A stretch of DNA of 64,000 bases. Origin: Pseudomonas inefficax (GTDB lineage Bacteria > Pseudomonadota > Gammaproteobacteria > Pseudomonadales > Pseudomonadaceae). Position 1 is the first letter of the stretch, and each line of letters starts with the position of its first letter. Position numbers and translations under genes: made by a program. The notes beneath the pieces were generated by a model, which had not been told where the DNA came from, made no database searches, and was given only the letters and a program-made list of their open reading frames with translations. The DNA lies in NCBI RefSeq assembly GCF_900277125.1, contig NZ_OPYN01000137.1:38471-102470 (forward strand), in the 5' to 3' direction. Below are positions 26,445 through 35,378 of this stretch, in pieces.

Positions 26445-27239
26445 ATGAGTTCATTGTCTGCCGTCATCACCAGCACCGCCAACGTGCGCGACCGGGTCAG
26501 CGCCGAAGAGTGGGAGGTACGGGTCAAGCTGGCCGCCGCCTACCGCCTGGCCGCCCTGTTCCGCTGGACCGACCACATCTACACGCACTTCTCGGCTCGC
26601 GTACCAGGGCCTGAGGAGCATTTCCTGATCAATGCCTTCGGCCTGCTGTTCGACGAAATCACCGCCTCCAACCTGGTCAAGGTCGACGTCGACGGCACCC
26701 TGATCGACGACCCGCTGGGGCTGGGCATCAACCAGGCTGGCTACGTGATTCACAGCGCCATCCACCGCGCCCGCCCCGACCTCAAGGCCGTGCTGCACAC
26801 CCATACCCGCGACGGCGCAGCGGTATCGGCCCAGCGTGACGGCCTGCTGCCGATCTCCCAGCACGCCCTGGCCTACTACAGCCGGGTGGTTTACCACGAC
26901 TACGAAGGCGTAGCCCTGGACCTGGACGAACAACAGCGGCTGGTAGCCAACCTGGGCGACAGCAACATCCTCATCCTGCGCAACCACGGGTTGCTCACCG
27001 GGGGGATCAGCGTGGAGCACGCTTTCCGGGAACTGCATGGGCTGGAGCGTGCCTGCAACATCCAGGTGGCGGCCCAGGCCGGTGGCAACGACCAGCTGCT
27101 GCATGCTTCGCAGGCAGCGATTGCCAAGGTTCATGAGCAGTCGAAGCGGTTTTCCGATGGCAAGGGGGAAGGCATTCAGCGGCACTGGGATGCGTTGATC
27201 CGGCAACTGGACCGTGAGGGCCGCGATTACCAGGACTGA
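26445..27239 (+). CDS. Class II aldolase/adducin-family protein
   Basis: 264 residues from ATG 26445, with GGAGAG about 8 bp upstream. It has the zinc-binding pattern VLHTHTRDGAAVSAQRDGLL, and NHGLLTGGISVEHAFRELHGLERAC is the family C-terminal core. Family members cleave or decarboxylate 2-hydroxy or keto acids, or are adducin-like. The position after a 2-hydroxyacid dehydrogenase suggests sequential processing of a carbon skeleton. Confidence 0.88.
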   Translation: MSSLSAVITSTANVRDRVSAEEWEVRVKLAAAYRLAALFRWTDHIYTHFSARVPGPEEHFLINAFGLLFDEITASNLVKVDVDGTLIDDPLGLGINQAGYVIHSAIHRARPDLKAVLHTHTRDGAAVSAQRDGLLPISQHALAYYSRVVYHDYEGVALDLDEQQRLVANLGDSNILILRNHGLLTGGISVEHAFRELHGLERACNIQVAAQAGGNDQLLHASQAAIAKVHEQSKRFSDGKGEGIQRHWDALIRQLDREGRDYQD

Positions 27240-27317
27240 CTGAGAGCTATCCATTAGCTGTGCTGGCCTGCAAAGGGGCCAGTACCGGAGAAACACAATT
27301 CACTGAAGGATCGCCCC

Positions 27318-28937
27318 ATGCCCTCACTGCACCGCCTGTTCGCCATCGGCTCCCTGGCCCTGGCTCTCACCGCCTGCTCGCCGGCCGACACCCCGTCCGC
27401 CAGCAAGACCTTGAACATTGCCTTCTGGGGCGACAACACCACCCTGGTCAGCGTCGACCCCTTCCAGGTTTACTGGCTGGAGCATCGCGTGCTACTGCGC
27501 AACGTCGCCGAATCCCTTACTGACCAGGCCCCCGAGACCGGCCGCATCATCCCTTGGCTGGCGAAAAACTGGGAAGTCAGTGCCGATGCCCTGAGCTACA
27601 CCTTTCACCTGCGCCAGGACGTCACGTTCAGCAACGGCGAACGCTTCGATGCCCATGCCGTGAAAACAGCCTTCGACAGTAACAAGGCCTTCGCCAGCCA
27701 GTTGCCCGCGACCTTCGGCGCCACCTACCTCGCCGGCTACGACCACGCCGAAGTGATCGACGACTTCACGGTCCGGCTGGTGCTGTCGCGGCCAAACGCG
27801 GGCTTCCTGCAGGCCACCTCCACCACCAACCTGGCAATCCTCGCCCCGGCTTCATACCGGCTGACCCCCCAGGAACGCTCGCTGGGCAAGATCGTCGGCA
27901 CCGGCCCGTTCATCCTCGAGCACTACACCCCGGAGGTTGGCGCGCGCCTCGTCAAGCGCGCCGACTACGCCTGGCCGTCGGCCAACGTGCGCAATCAGGG
28001 CCCGGCGCATCTGGATGCGGTAGACATCAGCTACATCCCTGAGGAAAGCGTGCGCAACGGCTTGTTCCTGCAGGGCAAAGCCGACATCCTGTGGCCACGC
28101 AATCCGTTCTCTGAAGTCGACCTCAAGCTGTTCCAGTCCAGGGGCGCAACCATCCAGAGCCGCTCGCTGCCGGGCCCGGCGCTGAACCTCTACCCCAATA
28201 CCCGCAATGATCGCGTGCTGGCCGACCGCCAGGTACGCCAGGCGCTGCAGAAGGCCATCGACCGCACCAGCTACGCGCGCACCGTATACAACGCTGCGTT
28301 CCCGGTGGTAAGCGGCGTGTACGACGTCACCACGCCCTACTTCAAGCCCCAGGCCGACAAGCTCGCCTATGACCCCCAGGGCGCCGAACAGCTGCTCGAT
28401 GCCGCCGGCTGGCACAAGGGCGAGGACGGCTACCGGCACAAGGACGGCCAGCGCCTGACCCTGCGCTACAACCTGACACCGGCCGAAAGCGCCGGTGACG
28501 TGCTGGTACAGGACCAACTGCGCAAGGTCGGCATCGACCTCAAGCTCAACGTGCTGACCCGCGCCGAATGGGTGGCCGGCAACGCGGCCGGCAACTACGA
28601 CCTGACCTCCACCTACATGACCCGCGCCGACCCGATCATCCTGCAGACCATTCTCGACCCGCGTGCAGCCAACAGCGCCACGGTGGCCACCAACACCTAC
28701 GAGCCACCTACCCTGGCCAGGGCCCAGGCGCTGTTCGACAGTGGCATCACCGCCACCGCCGACTCGCAGCGGGCCCAGGCCTACGGCCAACTGCAGGACC
28801 TGCTGGTCGAGGAGGCGTCCGCATTCCCGCTGTACGAGCGGGTCTGGCAGGCCGCCACCGCGCCGCGGGTCAAGGACTTCCGCTGGACCGCCGAAGGCTT
28901 CGCCCTGCTCAGTGACATCCAGGTCGGCCAGCCATGA
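27318..28937 (+). CDS. Peptide/nickel-type ABC transporter substrate-binding lipoprotein
   Basis: 539 residues of the SBP_bac_5 family (OppA/DppA). It has a lipoprotein signal peptide with the lipobox LTAC (Cys20) and the fold core LNIAFWGDNTTLVSVDPF, then LAPASYRLTPQERSLGKIVGTGPF. It binds a peptide or other hydrophilic solute. It overlaps the first permease gene by 4 bp and heads a complete four-gene ABC importer (27318-32431) in the organosulfur operon. Confidence 0.92.
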   Translation: MPSLHRLFAIGSLALALTACSPADTPSASKTLNIAFWGDNTTLVSVDPFQVYWLEHRVLLRNVAESLTDQAPETGRIIPWLAKNWEVSADALSYTFHLRQDVTFSNGERFDAHAVKTAFDSNKAFASQLPATFGATYLAGYDHAEVIDDFTVRLVLSRPNAGFLQATSTTNLAILAPASYRLTPQERSLGKIVGTGPFILEHYTPEVGARLVKRADYAWPSANVRNQGPAHLDAVDISYIPEESVRNGLFLQGKADILWPRNPFSEVDLKLFQSRGATIQSRSLPGPALNLYPNTRNDRVLADRQVRQALQKAIDRTSYARTVYNAAFPVVSGVYDVTTPYFKPQADKLAYDPQGAEQLLDAAGWHKGEDGYRHKDGQRLTLRYNLTPAESAGDVLVQDQLRKVGIDLKLNVLTRAEWVAGNAAGNYDLTSTYMTRADPIILQTILDPRAANSATVATNTYEPPTLARAQALFDSGITATADSQRAQAYGQLQDLLVEEASAFPLYERVWQAATAPRVKDFRWTAEGFALLSDIQVGQP

Positions 28938-29884
28938 AGCGCTACCTGATCGGCCGGATCGGCCAGGCACTGCTGGTGCTGTGGGGCGCCTACAGCATCA
29001 CCTACTTCATTCTTTACCTGCTACCCGGCGACACCCTGGCGATCATGCTCAGCGCCTCGGGCATGGAAGCCGACGGCCTGTCCCCTGAGGACCTGGCCAG
29101 GGCCCGCGCCTACTACGGCCTGGACCAGGGCCTGCTGGAGCAGTACTTCGACCTGCTTTGGCGAGCGCTGCACGGTGATCTCGGGCAATCGCTGTCGCTG
29201 GGGCGGCCAGTCACGGCGCTGCTGGCCGAGCGCCTGCCGCAAACCCTGGCCCTGGCCGGCGTCGCCGTCGCCCTGTCGCTGCTGGCCGGGGTCGGCCTGG
29301 CCTACCTGACCGCCTACCTGCAATGGCGGCCACTGAAGACCGCACTGGCGCGCCTGCCTTCGCTGGGCTTTTCGGTGCCGGTCTTCTGGATGGGTTTGCT
29401 GCTGATCCAGGTGTTCGCCTTCACCCTCGGCTGGTTCCCGGCCACCGGCAGCCAGGGCCTGGCCAGCCTGGTGCTGCCGGCGATCACGCTGGCGATTCCC
29501 AGCGCCGCGGTGTACGCCCAGGTGCTGCAACGGGGTTTCCAGGGCGTGTGGCAGGAGCCCTACATCACCACCGCCTTCGCCAAAGGCCTCAGCCGGGCCC
29601 AGGTGCAGGCGCGCCACGGCTTGCGCAACGCGGCCCTGCCGCTGCTGACCCTGGTTGGCCTGCAAGTTGGCAACACGGTATCAGGCGCGGTGCTGGTCGA
29701 GACCATCTTCTCGCGCAATGGCGTCGGACGACTGGCCCAGGAGGCCGTGCTGCGCCAGGACATCCCGGTGGTGCTGGCCATTGTCGCCGTCTCGGCCGCC
29801 GCCTTCGTGTTGGTGAACCTGATCGTCGACCTGCTCTACCCGTACCTCGACCCGCGCATAACCCACATGGCCAAGGTGAACTGA
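28934..29884 (+). CDS. Peptide-type ABC transporter permease (DppB family)
   Basis: 316 residues with the DppB-type N-terminus (LIGRIGQALLVLWGAYSITYFILYLLPGD) and the EAA loop YITTAFAKGLSRAQVQARHGLRNAALPLL. It is overlapped by the binding-protein gene (ATGA) and followed by the partner permease after 1 bp. Confidence 0.93.
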   Translation: MKRYLIGRIGQALLVLWGAYSITYFILYLLPGDTLAIMLSASGMEADGLSPEDLARARAYYGLDQGLLEQYFDLLWRALHGDLGQSLSLGRPVTALLAERLPQTLALAGVAVALSLLAGVGLAYLTAYLQWRPLKTALARLPSLGFSVPVFWMGLLLIQVFAFTLGWFPATGSQGLASLVLPAITLAIPSAAVYAQVLQRGFQGVWQEPYITTAFAKGLSRAQVQARHGLRNAALPLLTLVGLQVGNTVSGAVLVETIFSRNGVGRLAQEAVLRQDIPVVLAIVAVSAAAFVLVNLIVDLLYPYLDPRITHMAKVN

Positions 29885-29885
29885 A

Positions 29886-30815
29886 ATGACCGTCGATATT
29901 CCTCTGACCCCGGTCGACAGCAGGCCGCTCGGCAGCCTGCTTGTCAGCGACGCGGCCCGCCCCGCCGCCCCCTGGAAGCGTCGCACGCGCCTGCAGCGCG
30001 CACGGCAGCGCTTGACCCCGTTACTGCGCCGGCCCGGCTTCACCCTGGCTCTGCTGATCGTGCTGTTCGCCCTGCTTGCCGCCCTGGCCCCGCAATTGCT
30101 GACCAGCTTCGACCCTTACACCACCTCGCCCGCCGAGAAGCTCAGCGCCCCCAGCCTGACGCACTGGTTCGGCACCGACGAACTGGGCCGTGACCTGTAT
30201 ACCCGACTGGTCTACGGTGCGCGCCTGTCAGTGCTGGCAGCATTGCTGGCGGTGACCATCGCCCTGCTCGGCGGCCTCGGCCTGGGCGTGCTGGCCGGCT
30301 TTGCCGGCGGGCGTGTCGATGCAGCGCTGATGCGCCTGATCGACGTGTTGTTGGCGCTGCCCGGCCTGCTGTTGGCGCTGGCCATCGTCACCGCCATCGG
30401 CTTCGGCACGGTACCCGTGGCAGTCGCCGTGGGCGTCGGCATCATTCCCGGCTTTGCCCGTACCACCCGCGCCGAAGTGCTGCGCATCAAGACCCTGCCC
30501 TACGTCGAAGCTGCACGGCTGGGCGGTGCCAGCTGGGCACGCACGCTGCTGCGCCATGTGCTGCCCAATGCCTGGGGCCCGGTGGCGGTGCTTGCCACCC
30601 TCGACTTCGGCGCCGCCATACTGGCCACCGCAGGGCTTAGCTTCCTTGGTTTTGGCGCGGCACCACCAGCGGCGGAATGGGGCACGCTGATCGCCAACGG
30701 TCGCCACTTCCTGATCACCGCCCCCTGGGTATCCCTGCTGCCGGGGCTGTTCGTGGTGGCGGTGGTGTTCAGCCTCAACCACCTGGCGCGCAGTGCCGAG
30801 GAGCATGCCCGATGA
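29886..30815 (+). CDS. Peptide-type ABC transporter permease (DppC family)
   Basis: 309 residues with the DppC landmarks HWFGTDELGRDLYTRLVYGARLSVL and the EAA loop YVEAARLGGASWARTLLRHVLPNAWGPV. It overlaps the ATPase gene (ATGA at 30812). Confidence 0.93.
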   Translation: MTVDIPLTPVDSRPLGSLLVSDAARPAAPWKRRTRLQRARQRLTPLLRRPGFTLALLIVLFALLAALAPQLLTSFDPYTTSPAEKLSAPSLTHWFGTDELGRDLYTRLVYGARLSVLAALLAVTIALLGGLGLGVLAGFAGGRVDAALMRLIDVLLALPGLLLALAIVTAIGFGTVPVAVAVGVGIIPGFARTTRAEVLRIKTLPYVEAARLGGASWARTLLRHVLPNAWGPVAVLATLDFGAAILATAGLSFLGFGAAPPAAEWGTLIANGRHFLITAPWVSLLPGLFVVAVVFSLNHLARSAEEHAR

Positions 30816-32431
30816 GCCAGCCGCCCCTGATCGAGGTTCGCGACCTGAGTATCAGTTATGCCTTCGCCGGGCAACGTACCCAGGCTGTGCGCCAGTTGTC
30901 GTTCAGCCTGGGCCAGGGCGAGACCCTGGCCATCGTCGGGGAATCCGGCTCGGGCAAGTCGACCCTGGCCAATGCCCTGCTCGGCCTGTTGCCCGCCAAT
31001 GCGCAGATCGACCAGGGCCAGCTGTGGGTCAACGGCGTCGATATGGCTGCAGCCAGCGAGCGCACCCGGCGTCAGTTGCGCGGGCAGACCATCGGCCTGG
31101 TGCCGCAGGACCCGATGGTCAGCCTCAACCCGACCCAGCGCGTTGGCAGGCAGATCGCCGAGGCCCTGTTGCAGGCCCGCGGCCGGCGCTACCCGGGGCT
31201 GGATGCCGAGGTGCTGGCAATGCTGTCCCTGGTCGGCCTCGACGACCCTGTACTGCGCGCCCGCCAGTACCCCCATCAACTCTCCGGCGGCATGCGCCAG
31301 CGGGTACTGATTGCCATCGCCCTGGCCGGCGAGCCCCGGCTGATCATTGCCGACGAACCCACCAGCGCGCTGGACGTGACGGTGCAGCGGCGCATTCTCG
31401 ACCACCTGCAGCGGCTGGTAGCCGAGCGCGGCATCTCGCTGCTGATAATCACCCATGACCTCGGTATGGCCTGCGACCGCGCCGATCGCCTGCTGGTCAT
31501 GCAACAGGGCCAGCGGGTCGAGCACGCCACCCCACGGCAGATCCTCTGGGGCACCCGGCAACCCTACACCCGCGACCTGCTCAACGCCGCCCCGGCCTTC
31601 GTGCCGCGGCGCAGGCCTGGCGCGCCAGCAGGCAAAGCAGCGCTGCTGCGCCTGAGCAATATTGGCAAGCGCTTCGTGCTGCCCGGGCAAGACAGGCATT
31701 TCACGGCCCTGCATGACCTCAACCTTGAACTGCACGCTGGGCAGACCCTGGCCATCGTCGGCGAGTCGGGCTCGGGCAAGAGCACCGCGCTGCGTATCGC
31801 CCTTGGGCTGGAAAAGCCCAGCCAGGGGTGCGTGGAGTTCGCCGGTGTTGACATAAGCAGCTGCAGCTGGCGGCAGTTGCGCCCCCTGCGCCAACGCATC
31901 CAGCTGGTACAGCAGAACCCGTTCGCCGCGCTTGACCCGCGCTTCACCGTGTTCGACAGCATCGTCGAGCCGTTGGTGTCGTTCGGCCTGCTCAAGGGCG
32001 AGGCACTTGAACGCAAGGCCCGCGAGCTGATCACCCGGGTGCACTTGCCGGTGCACTTTCTCGACCGCCTGCCCCGGGAGCTCTCGGGTGGTCAGCGCCA
32101 GCGGGTGGCGATTGCCAGGGCCTTGGCACTGGCACCGGAGCTGCTGCTGCTCGACGAACCGGTGAGTGCGCTGGACGTGTCGGTGCAGGCGCAGATCCTC
32201 GCCTTGCTGGATGAGCTGCAGCGTGAACTGGGAATGGCCTATGTACTGGTCTCCCACGACCTCGCGGTGGTAGCGAGCATGGCGGACCAGGTGCTGGTGC
32301 TGCGGCGCGGCCAGGTAGTGGAACAAGGCCCGGCGCTGCAGGTGCTAGGCCAGCCGGCCGACGCCTATACCAGGGCGCTGATCGAGGCGATACCAGGGCA
32401 TTCGCGCAGCGTGCTACCCGTAGCGGTTTGA
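30812..32431 (+). CDS. Peptide-type ABC transporter ATPase with two fused nucleotide-binding domains
   Basis: 539 residues, equal to DppD plus DppF in one chain. Each half has its own Walker A (GESGSGKST, both copies), ABC signature (LSGGMRQRV and LSGGQRQRV) and Walker B ([13 protein letters not shown] and [13 protein letters not shown]). ATG 30812 lies within the stop of the permease gene. It energises the importer formed with the neighbouring permeases. Confidence 0.92.
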   Translation: MSQPPLIEVRDLSISYAFAGQRTQAVRQLSFSLGQGETLAIVGESGSGKSTLANALLGLLPANAQIDQGQLWVNGVDMAAASERTRRQLRGQTIGLVPQDPMVSLNPTQRVGRQIAEALLQARGRRYPGLDAEVLAMLSLVGLDDPVLRARQYPHQLSGGMRQRVLIAIALAGEPRLIIADEPTSALDVTVQRRILDHLQRLVAERGISLLIITHDLGMACDRADRLLVMQQGQRVEHATPRQILWGTRQPYTRDLLNAAPAFVPRRRPGAPAGKAALLRLSNIGKRFVLPGQDRHFTALHDLNLELHAGQTLAIVGESGSGKSTALRIALGLEKPSQGCVEFAGVDISSCSWRQLRPLRQRIQLVQQNPFAALDPRFTVFDSIVEPLVSFGLLKGEALERKARELITRVHLPVHFLDRLPRELSGGQRQRVAIARALALAPELLLLDEPVSALDVSVQAQILALLDELQRELGMAYVLVSHDLAVVASMADQVLVLRRGQVVEQGPALQVLGQPADAYTRALIEAIPGHSRSVLPVAV

Positions 32432-32498
32432 CGTTATGCCGTGCAGCACGGTCGTGCTGCACGGACTTTTGATGCACATACGACAAGAGGTAGTGCTC

Positions 32499-33833
32499 GT
32501 GAGCAAACGACAGATTCATCTCGGTGCAATGATTCACGGTGTCGGCCACGGCTGGGGCGAATGGCGTCACCCCGATGCGCTGGCCGATGCCAGCGTCAAC
32601 TTCGGCTTCTACAAGCACCAGGCACAATTGGCCGAGGCAGCGAAGTTCGACTTCGCCTTCATCGCAGACAGCCTTCACATTCACGCCCGCTCCAGCCCTC
32701 ACTACCTCAACCGCTTCGAGCCGCTGACCATCCTCTCGGCACTGGCGGCGGTCACAACCCACATCGGCCTGGTGGCAACGGTCACGGTCAGCTATACCGA
32801 GCCTTTCCAGGTCGCCCGCCAGTTCGCCTCACTGGACCTCATCAGCGGCGGCCGCGCCGGCTGGAACGTGGTCACCTCATGGTTGTCGGGCACTGCCGAC
32901 AACTTCGGCAAGGACCAGCACCCACCCCATGCCGTGCGCTACCGCATCGCCCGCGAGCATGTCGAGGTTGTCCAGGGCCTGTGGGACTCCTGGGAAGACG
33001 ATGCCTTCACCCGCAACAAGCAGACCGGCGAATTCTTCGACCCGGCCAAGCTGCATACCCTGGGCCACCAGGGCGAGTTCTTCAAGGTCAAGGGCCCGCT
33101 GAACATCCAGCGCTCGCCCCAGGGCCAGCCGCTGATTTTCCAGGCTGGCGTGTCGGAAGACGGCCGAGACTTCGCCGCGCAGAATGCCGATGCGATCTTC
33201 GTCAACCCCGAATCGTTCAGCGATGCCCGCGCCTATTACCAGGACCTGAAACAGCGCGCCGCACGCCATGGCCGCGACCCGGACCAGTTGTTCATCCTGC
33301 CGGGCATCCGCCCGATTGTCGGCCGCGACGAAGCGGAGGTCGAACGCCGCTACCAGCAGGCCGTCGACCTGGTGAGCATCGAAGATGCCCTGGTCGCACT
33401 CGGCCGCCCGTTCAACGACTACGACTTCAGCCAGCATGCGCTGGATGCGCCGTTCCCCGACCTGGGCAGCCTCGGCGACAACAGCCACAAGGGCACCGCC
33501 GACCAACTGAAGCAACTTGCTCGCGCCGAGGGGCTGAGCCTGCGCGAACTGGCACTGCGCTTCTCCCGCCCTCGGCGTGACTTTGCCGGCACCCCCGAAC
33601 AAGTCGCCGATGCCCTGCAGAGCTGGTTCGACAGCGGCGCCGCCGACGGTTTCATCATCAACTCGCTGCTGCCTGACGGCTTGCAGTTCTTTACCGAACT
33701 GGTAGTGCCGCTGCTGCAAGGTCGCGGCCTTGTACGCAGCGAGTACACCGGCAGCACCTTGCGCGACAGCTTTGGCCTGAGCGTACCGACCAACAGCAAC
33801 ACGTTGCGCCGCAAACAGCCTGCGGTTGCCTAA
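32499..33833 (+). CDS. DszA/NtaA-type FMN monooxygenase
   Basis: 444 residues from a GTG at 32499 with AAGAGG about 8 bp upstream; the resulting N-terminus, [11 protein letters not shown], lines up with the paralogue at 39932-41251. It belongs to the NtaA/SnaA/DszA branch of the bacterial luciferase-like family (LEPL-type core [36 protein letters not shown]). Enzymes of this branch oxidise organosulfur or amine substrates with reduced FMN. It follows the ABC importer in the same direction, so it probably acts on the imported compound. Confidence 0.87.
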   Translation: MSKRQIHLGAMIHGVGHGWGEWRHPDALADASVNFGFYKHQAQLAEAAKFDFAFIADSLHIHARSSPHYLNRFEPLTILSALAAVTTHIGLVATVTVSYTEPFQVARQFASLDLISGGRAGWNVVTSWLSGTADNFGKDQHPPHAVRYRIAREHVEVVQGLWDSWEDDAFTRNKQTGEFFDPAKLHTLGHQGEFFKVKGPLNIQRSPQGQPLIFQAGVSEDGRDFAAQNADAIFVNPESFSDARAYYQDLKQRAARHGRDPDQLFILPGIRPIVGRDEAEVERRYQQAVDLVSIEDALVALGRPFNDYDFSQHALDAPFPDLGSLGDNSHKGTADQLKQLARAEGLSLRELALRFSRPRRDFAGTPEQVADALQSWFDSGAADGFIINSLLPDGLQFFTELVVPLLQGRGLVRSEYTGSTLRDSFGLSVPTNSNTLRRKQPAVA

Positions 33834-33862
33834 CCCCCCCGGACGAAAAGGAGTTCCACTGC

Positions 33863-34963
33863 ATGAGCCTCGAATTCATCGGCCTGATCGGCCCACAGGA
33901 AAGCAGCGAATCGCAAGCGCCGCGCGGGCCGCTGGTTGACCTGGACTTCATCAAGGCCTTCGCCCAGGCCCAGGAATACGCCGGCTTTGACAAAGCCCTG
34001 CTGGCCGTTAACACCAGTGCACCCGACTCGATGATCCTGGCCAGCTACGTCGCCGCACTTACCGAACGCATCGGCTTGCTGGTGGCGCATCGCCCTGGCT
34101 TCCAGGCACCGACTTTTGCCGCCCGCCAGTTCGCCACGCTCGACCAGCTCAGCCGTGGTCGCGCCTCGATCAACGTGATCACCGGTGGCGACAGCGGCGA
34201 CCTGCAACGCGACGGTGATTTCCTCACCAAAGAGGCCCGCTACGCACGCACCGACGAGTACCTGCAGGTGCTGCGCGACACCTGGACGCAGACCACGCCA
34301 TTCGACCACCACGGCGCGCATTACCGGGTGGAAGACAACCTGACCCTGGTCAAACCGGTGGGCCAGCTGCCGGTGTACTTCTCCGGGGCCTCGGACGCCG
34401 CGGTTGAAGTCGCGGCGAAGCACGCCGATGTGTACATGATGTGGGGCGAGCCACTGGAGCAGGTGCGCGAACGCATCGCCCACGTGCGCAAGGCCGCCGC
34501 CCGCTACGGGCGAGAGCAGCACATCCGCTTCAGCCTGTCACTACGGCCGATTCTTGGCGCCACCGAGGAAGAAGCCTGGGCACGCGCTGAGCGGATTCTG
34601 GCCGATGCCAGGCAACGCATCGGTATCCGTCAAGGCAACCGCCGCGAGAAGAACTTCGGCAAGAGCAACGTCGGTTCCGAGCGCCTGGTACAACTGGCCA
34701 GCCAACGCAAGGTACACGACACCCGGCTATGGACTGAGATCGCAGCACTGGGTGGTGGTGCCGGCAACTCCACCTCGCTGGTAGGCACACCCGAGCAGGT
34801 AGCCGAAGCGGCACTGGCTTACTACGAACTGGGCGTGAGTACCTTCCTGTTCCGAGGTTTCGAGCAGTTGCGCGATGCAGTGGAGTACGGGCAGGAGCTG
34901 ATTCCGCGGATCCGCGCGCTGGTGGCCCAGCGTGAGGCAGGACGCAGTACGCGTTCTGCCTAG
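33863..34963 (+). CDS. SsuD-type flavin-dependent (alkane)sulfonate monooxygenase homologue
   Basis: 366 residues. The TIM-barrel luciferase fold is clear, with SsuD-like features: ERIGLLVAHRPGFQAPTFAARQFATLDQLSRGRASINVITGGDSGDLQRDGDFL (read in pieces) and a C-terminal GTPEQVAEAALAYYELGVSTFLFRGFE. Known members free sulfite from alkanesulfonates. AAAAGGAG lies 8 bp before the ATG. It is the last gene of the organosulfur operon. A partner flavin reductase is not visible nearby. Confidence 0.86.
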   Translation: MSLEFIGLIGPQESSESQAPRGPLVDLDFIKAFAQAQEYAGFDKALLAVNTSAPDSMILASYVAALTERIGLLVAHRPGFQAPTFAARQFATLDQLSRGRASINVITGGDSGDLQRDGDFLTKEARYARTDEYLQVLRDTWTQTTPFDHHGAHYRVEDNLTLVKPVGQLPVYFSGASDAAVEVAAKHADVYMMWGEPLEQVRERIAHVRKAAARYGREQHIRFSLSLRPILGATEEEAWARAERILADARQRIGIRQGNRREKNFGKSNVGSERLVQLASQRKVHDTRLWTEIAALGGGAGNSTSLVGTPEQVAEAALAYYELGVSTFLFRGFEQLRDAVEYGQELIPRIRALVAQREAGRSTRSA

Positions 34964-35017
34964 GCCCTTGCCGCCTGTGCATGCCCTTTTGCGACGCAAG
35001 CCTGCACTCCTGGATTT

Positions 35018-35110
35018 TGTAGGAGCAGCCTTGTGCTGCGAGAGGCCGGCACTGACCACGCATATCTACTGCCCGTACGGGCCTCTTCGCAGCACAAGGC
35101 TGCTCCTACA
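35018..35110. repeat. Inverted REP-like pair
   Basis: TGTAGGAGCAGCCTTGTGCTGCG at the left is repeated inverted (CGCAGCACAAGGCTGCTCCTACA) at the right, giving a long palindrome. The same core recurs at 57343-57587 and 63705-63942. Confidence 0.8.
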
Positions 35111-35177
35111 AAGGGCGCGCCAAGCGAGCGATATTCATCTGCAACCACCCCATAAAATCGCTATTACGCATTTTGAT

Positions 35178-35236
35178 ATATAACGATTATTAACAAAAAA
35201 CATAATTAACATAGAACGAAAAAGCCTTTCACAGCT
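35178..35236 (+). promoter_or_regulatory. A+T-rich promoter region of the amino-acid oxidase operon
   Basis: Contains TATAACGA, then ATAATTAACATAGAAC and CTTTCACAGC, matching the block at 24239-24297 in spacing and order. The match points to a shared regulator of the two operons. Confidence 0.5.
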
Positions 35237-35378
35237 CCGTGAAAGTCCATTAGGTTCTGTAAACCGACCCCGATATGGCGGAGGCAAATGGATTTGTGCC
35301 AACCGTCGTCGGGTCTGTAGCTCCGATCCGCCTGCCCGTTGCGCACATCCGAATCCAAACTTTTTCGGAGCATGCGAC

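Larger units (their letters stand above)
34964..35378. other. Intergenic region with repeat and promoter, no gene
   Basis: The left half has an inverted REP-like pair (35018-35110), which probably acts in transcription termination or mRNA stability. The right half holds an A+T-rich promoter region (35178-35236). No coding frame. Confidence 0.6.

Noticed and set aside
27264..27282. CTGGCC-N7-GGCCAG hairpin before the ABC lipoprotein gene as a sigma54 site or terminator
   Set aside because: It does not match the sigma54 -24/-12 consensus and has no T-run; it may be only an mRNA hairpin.
30500..32326. A 608-residue open frame on the minus strand opposite the ABC ATPase
   Set aside because: Antisense shadow. 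The plus-strand frame has two complete sets of ABC motifs.
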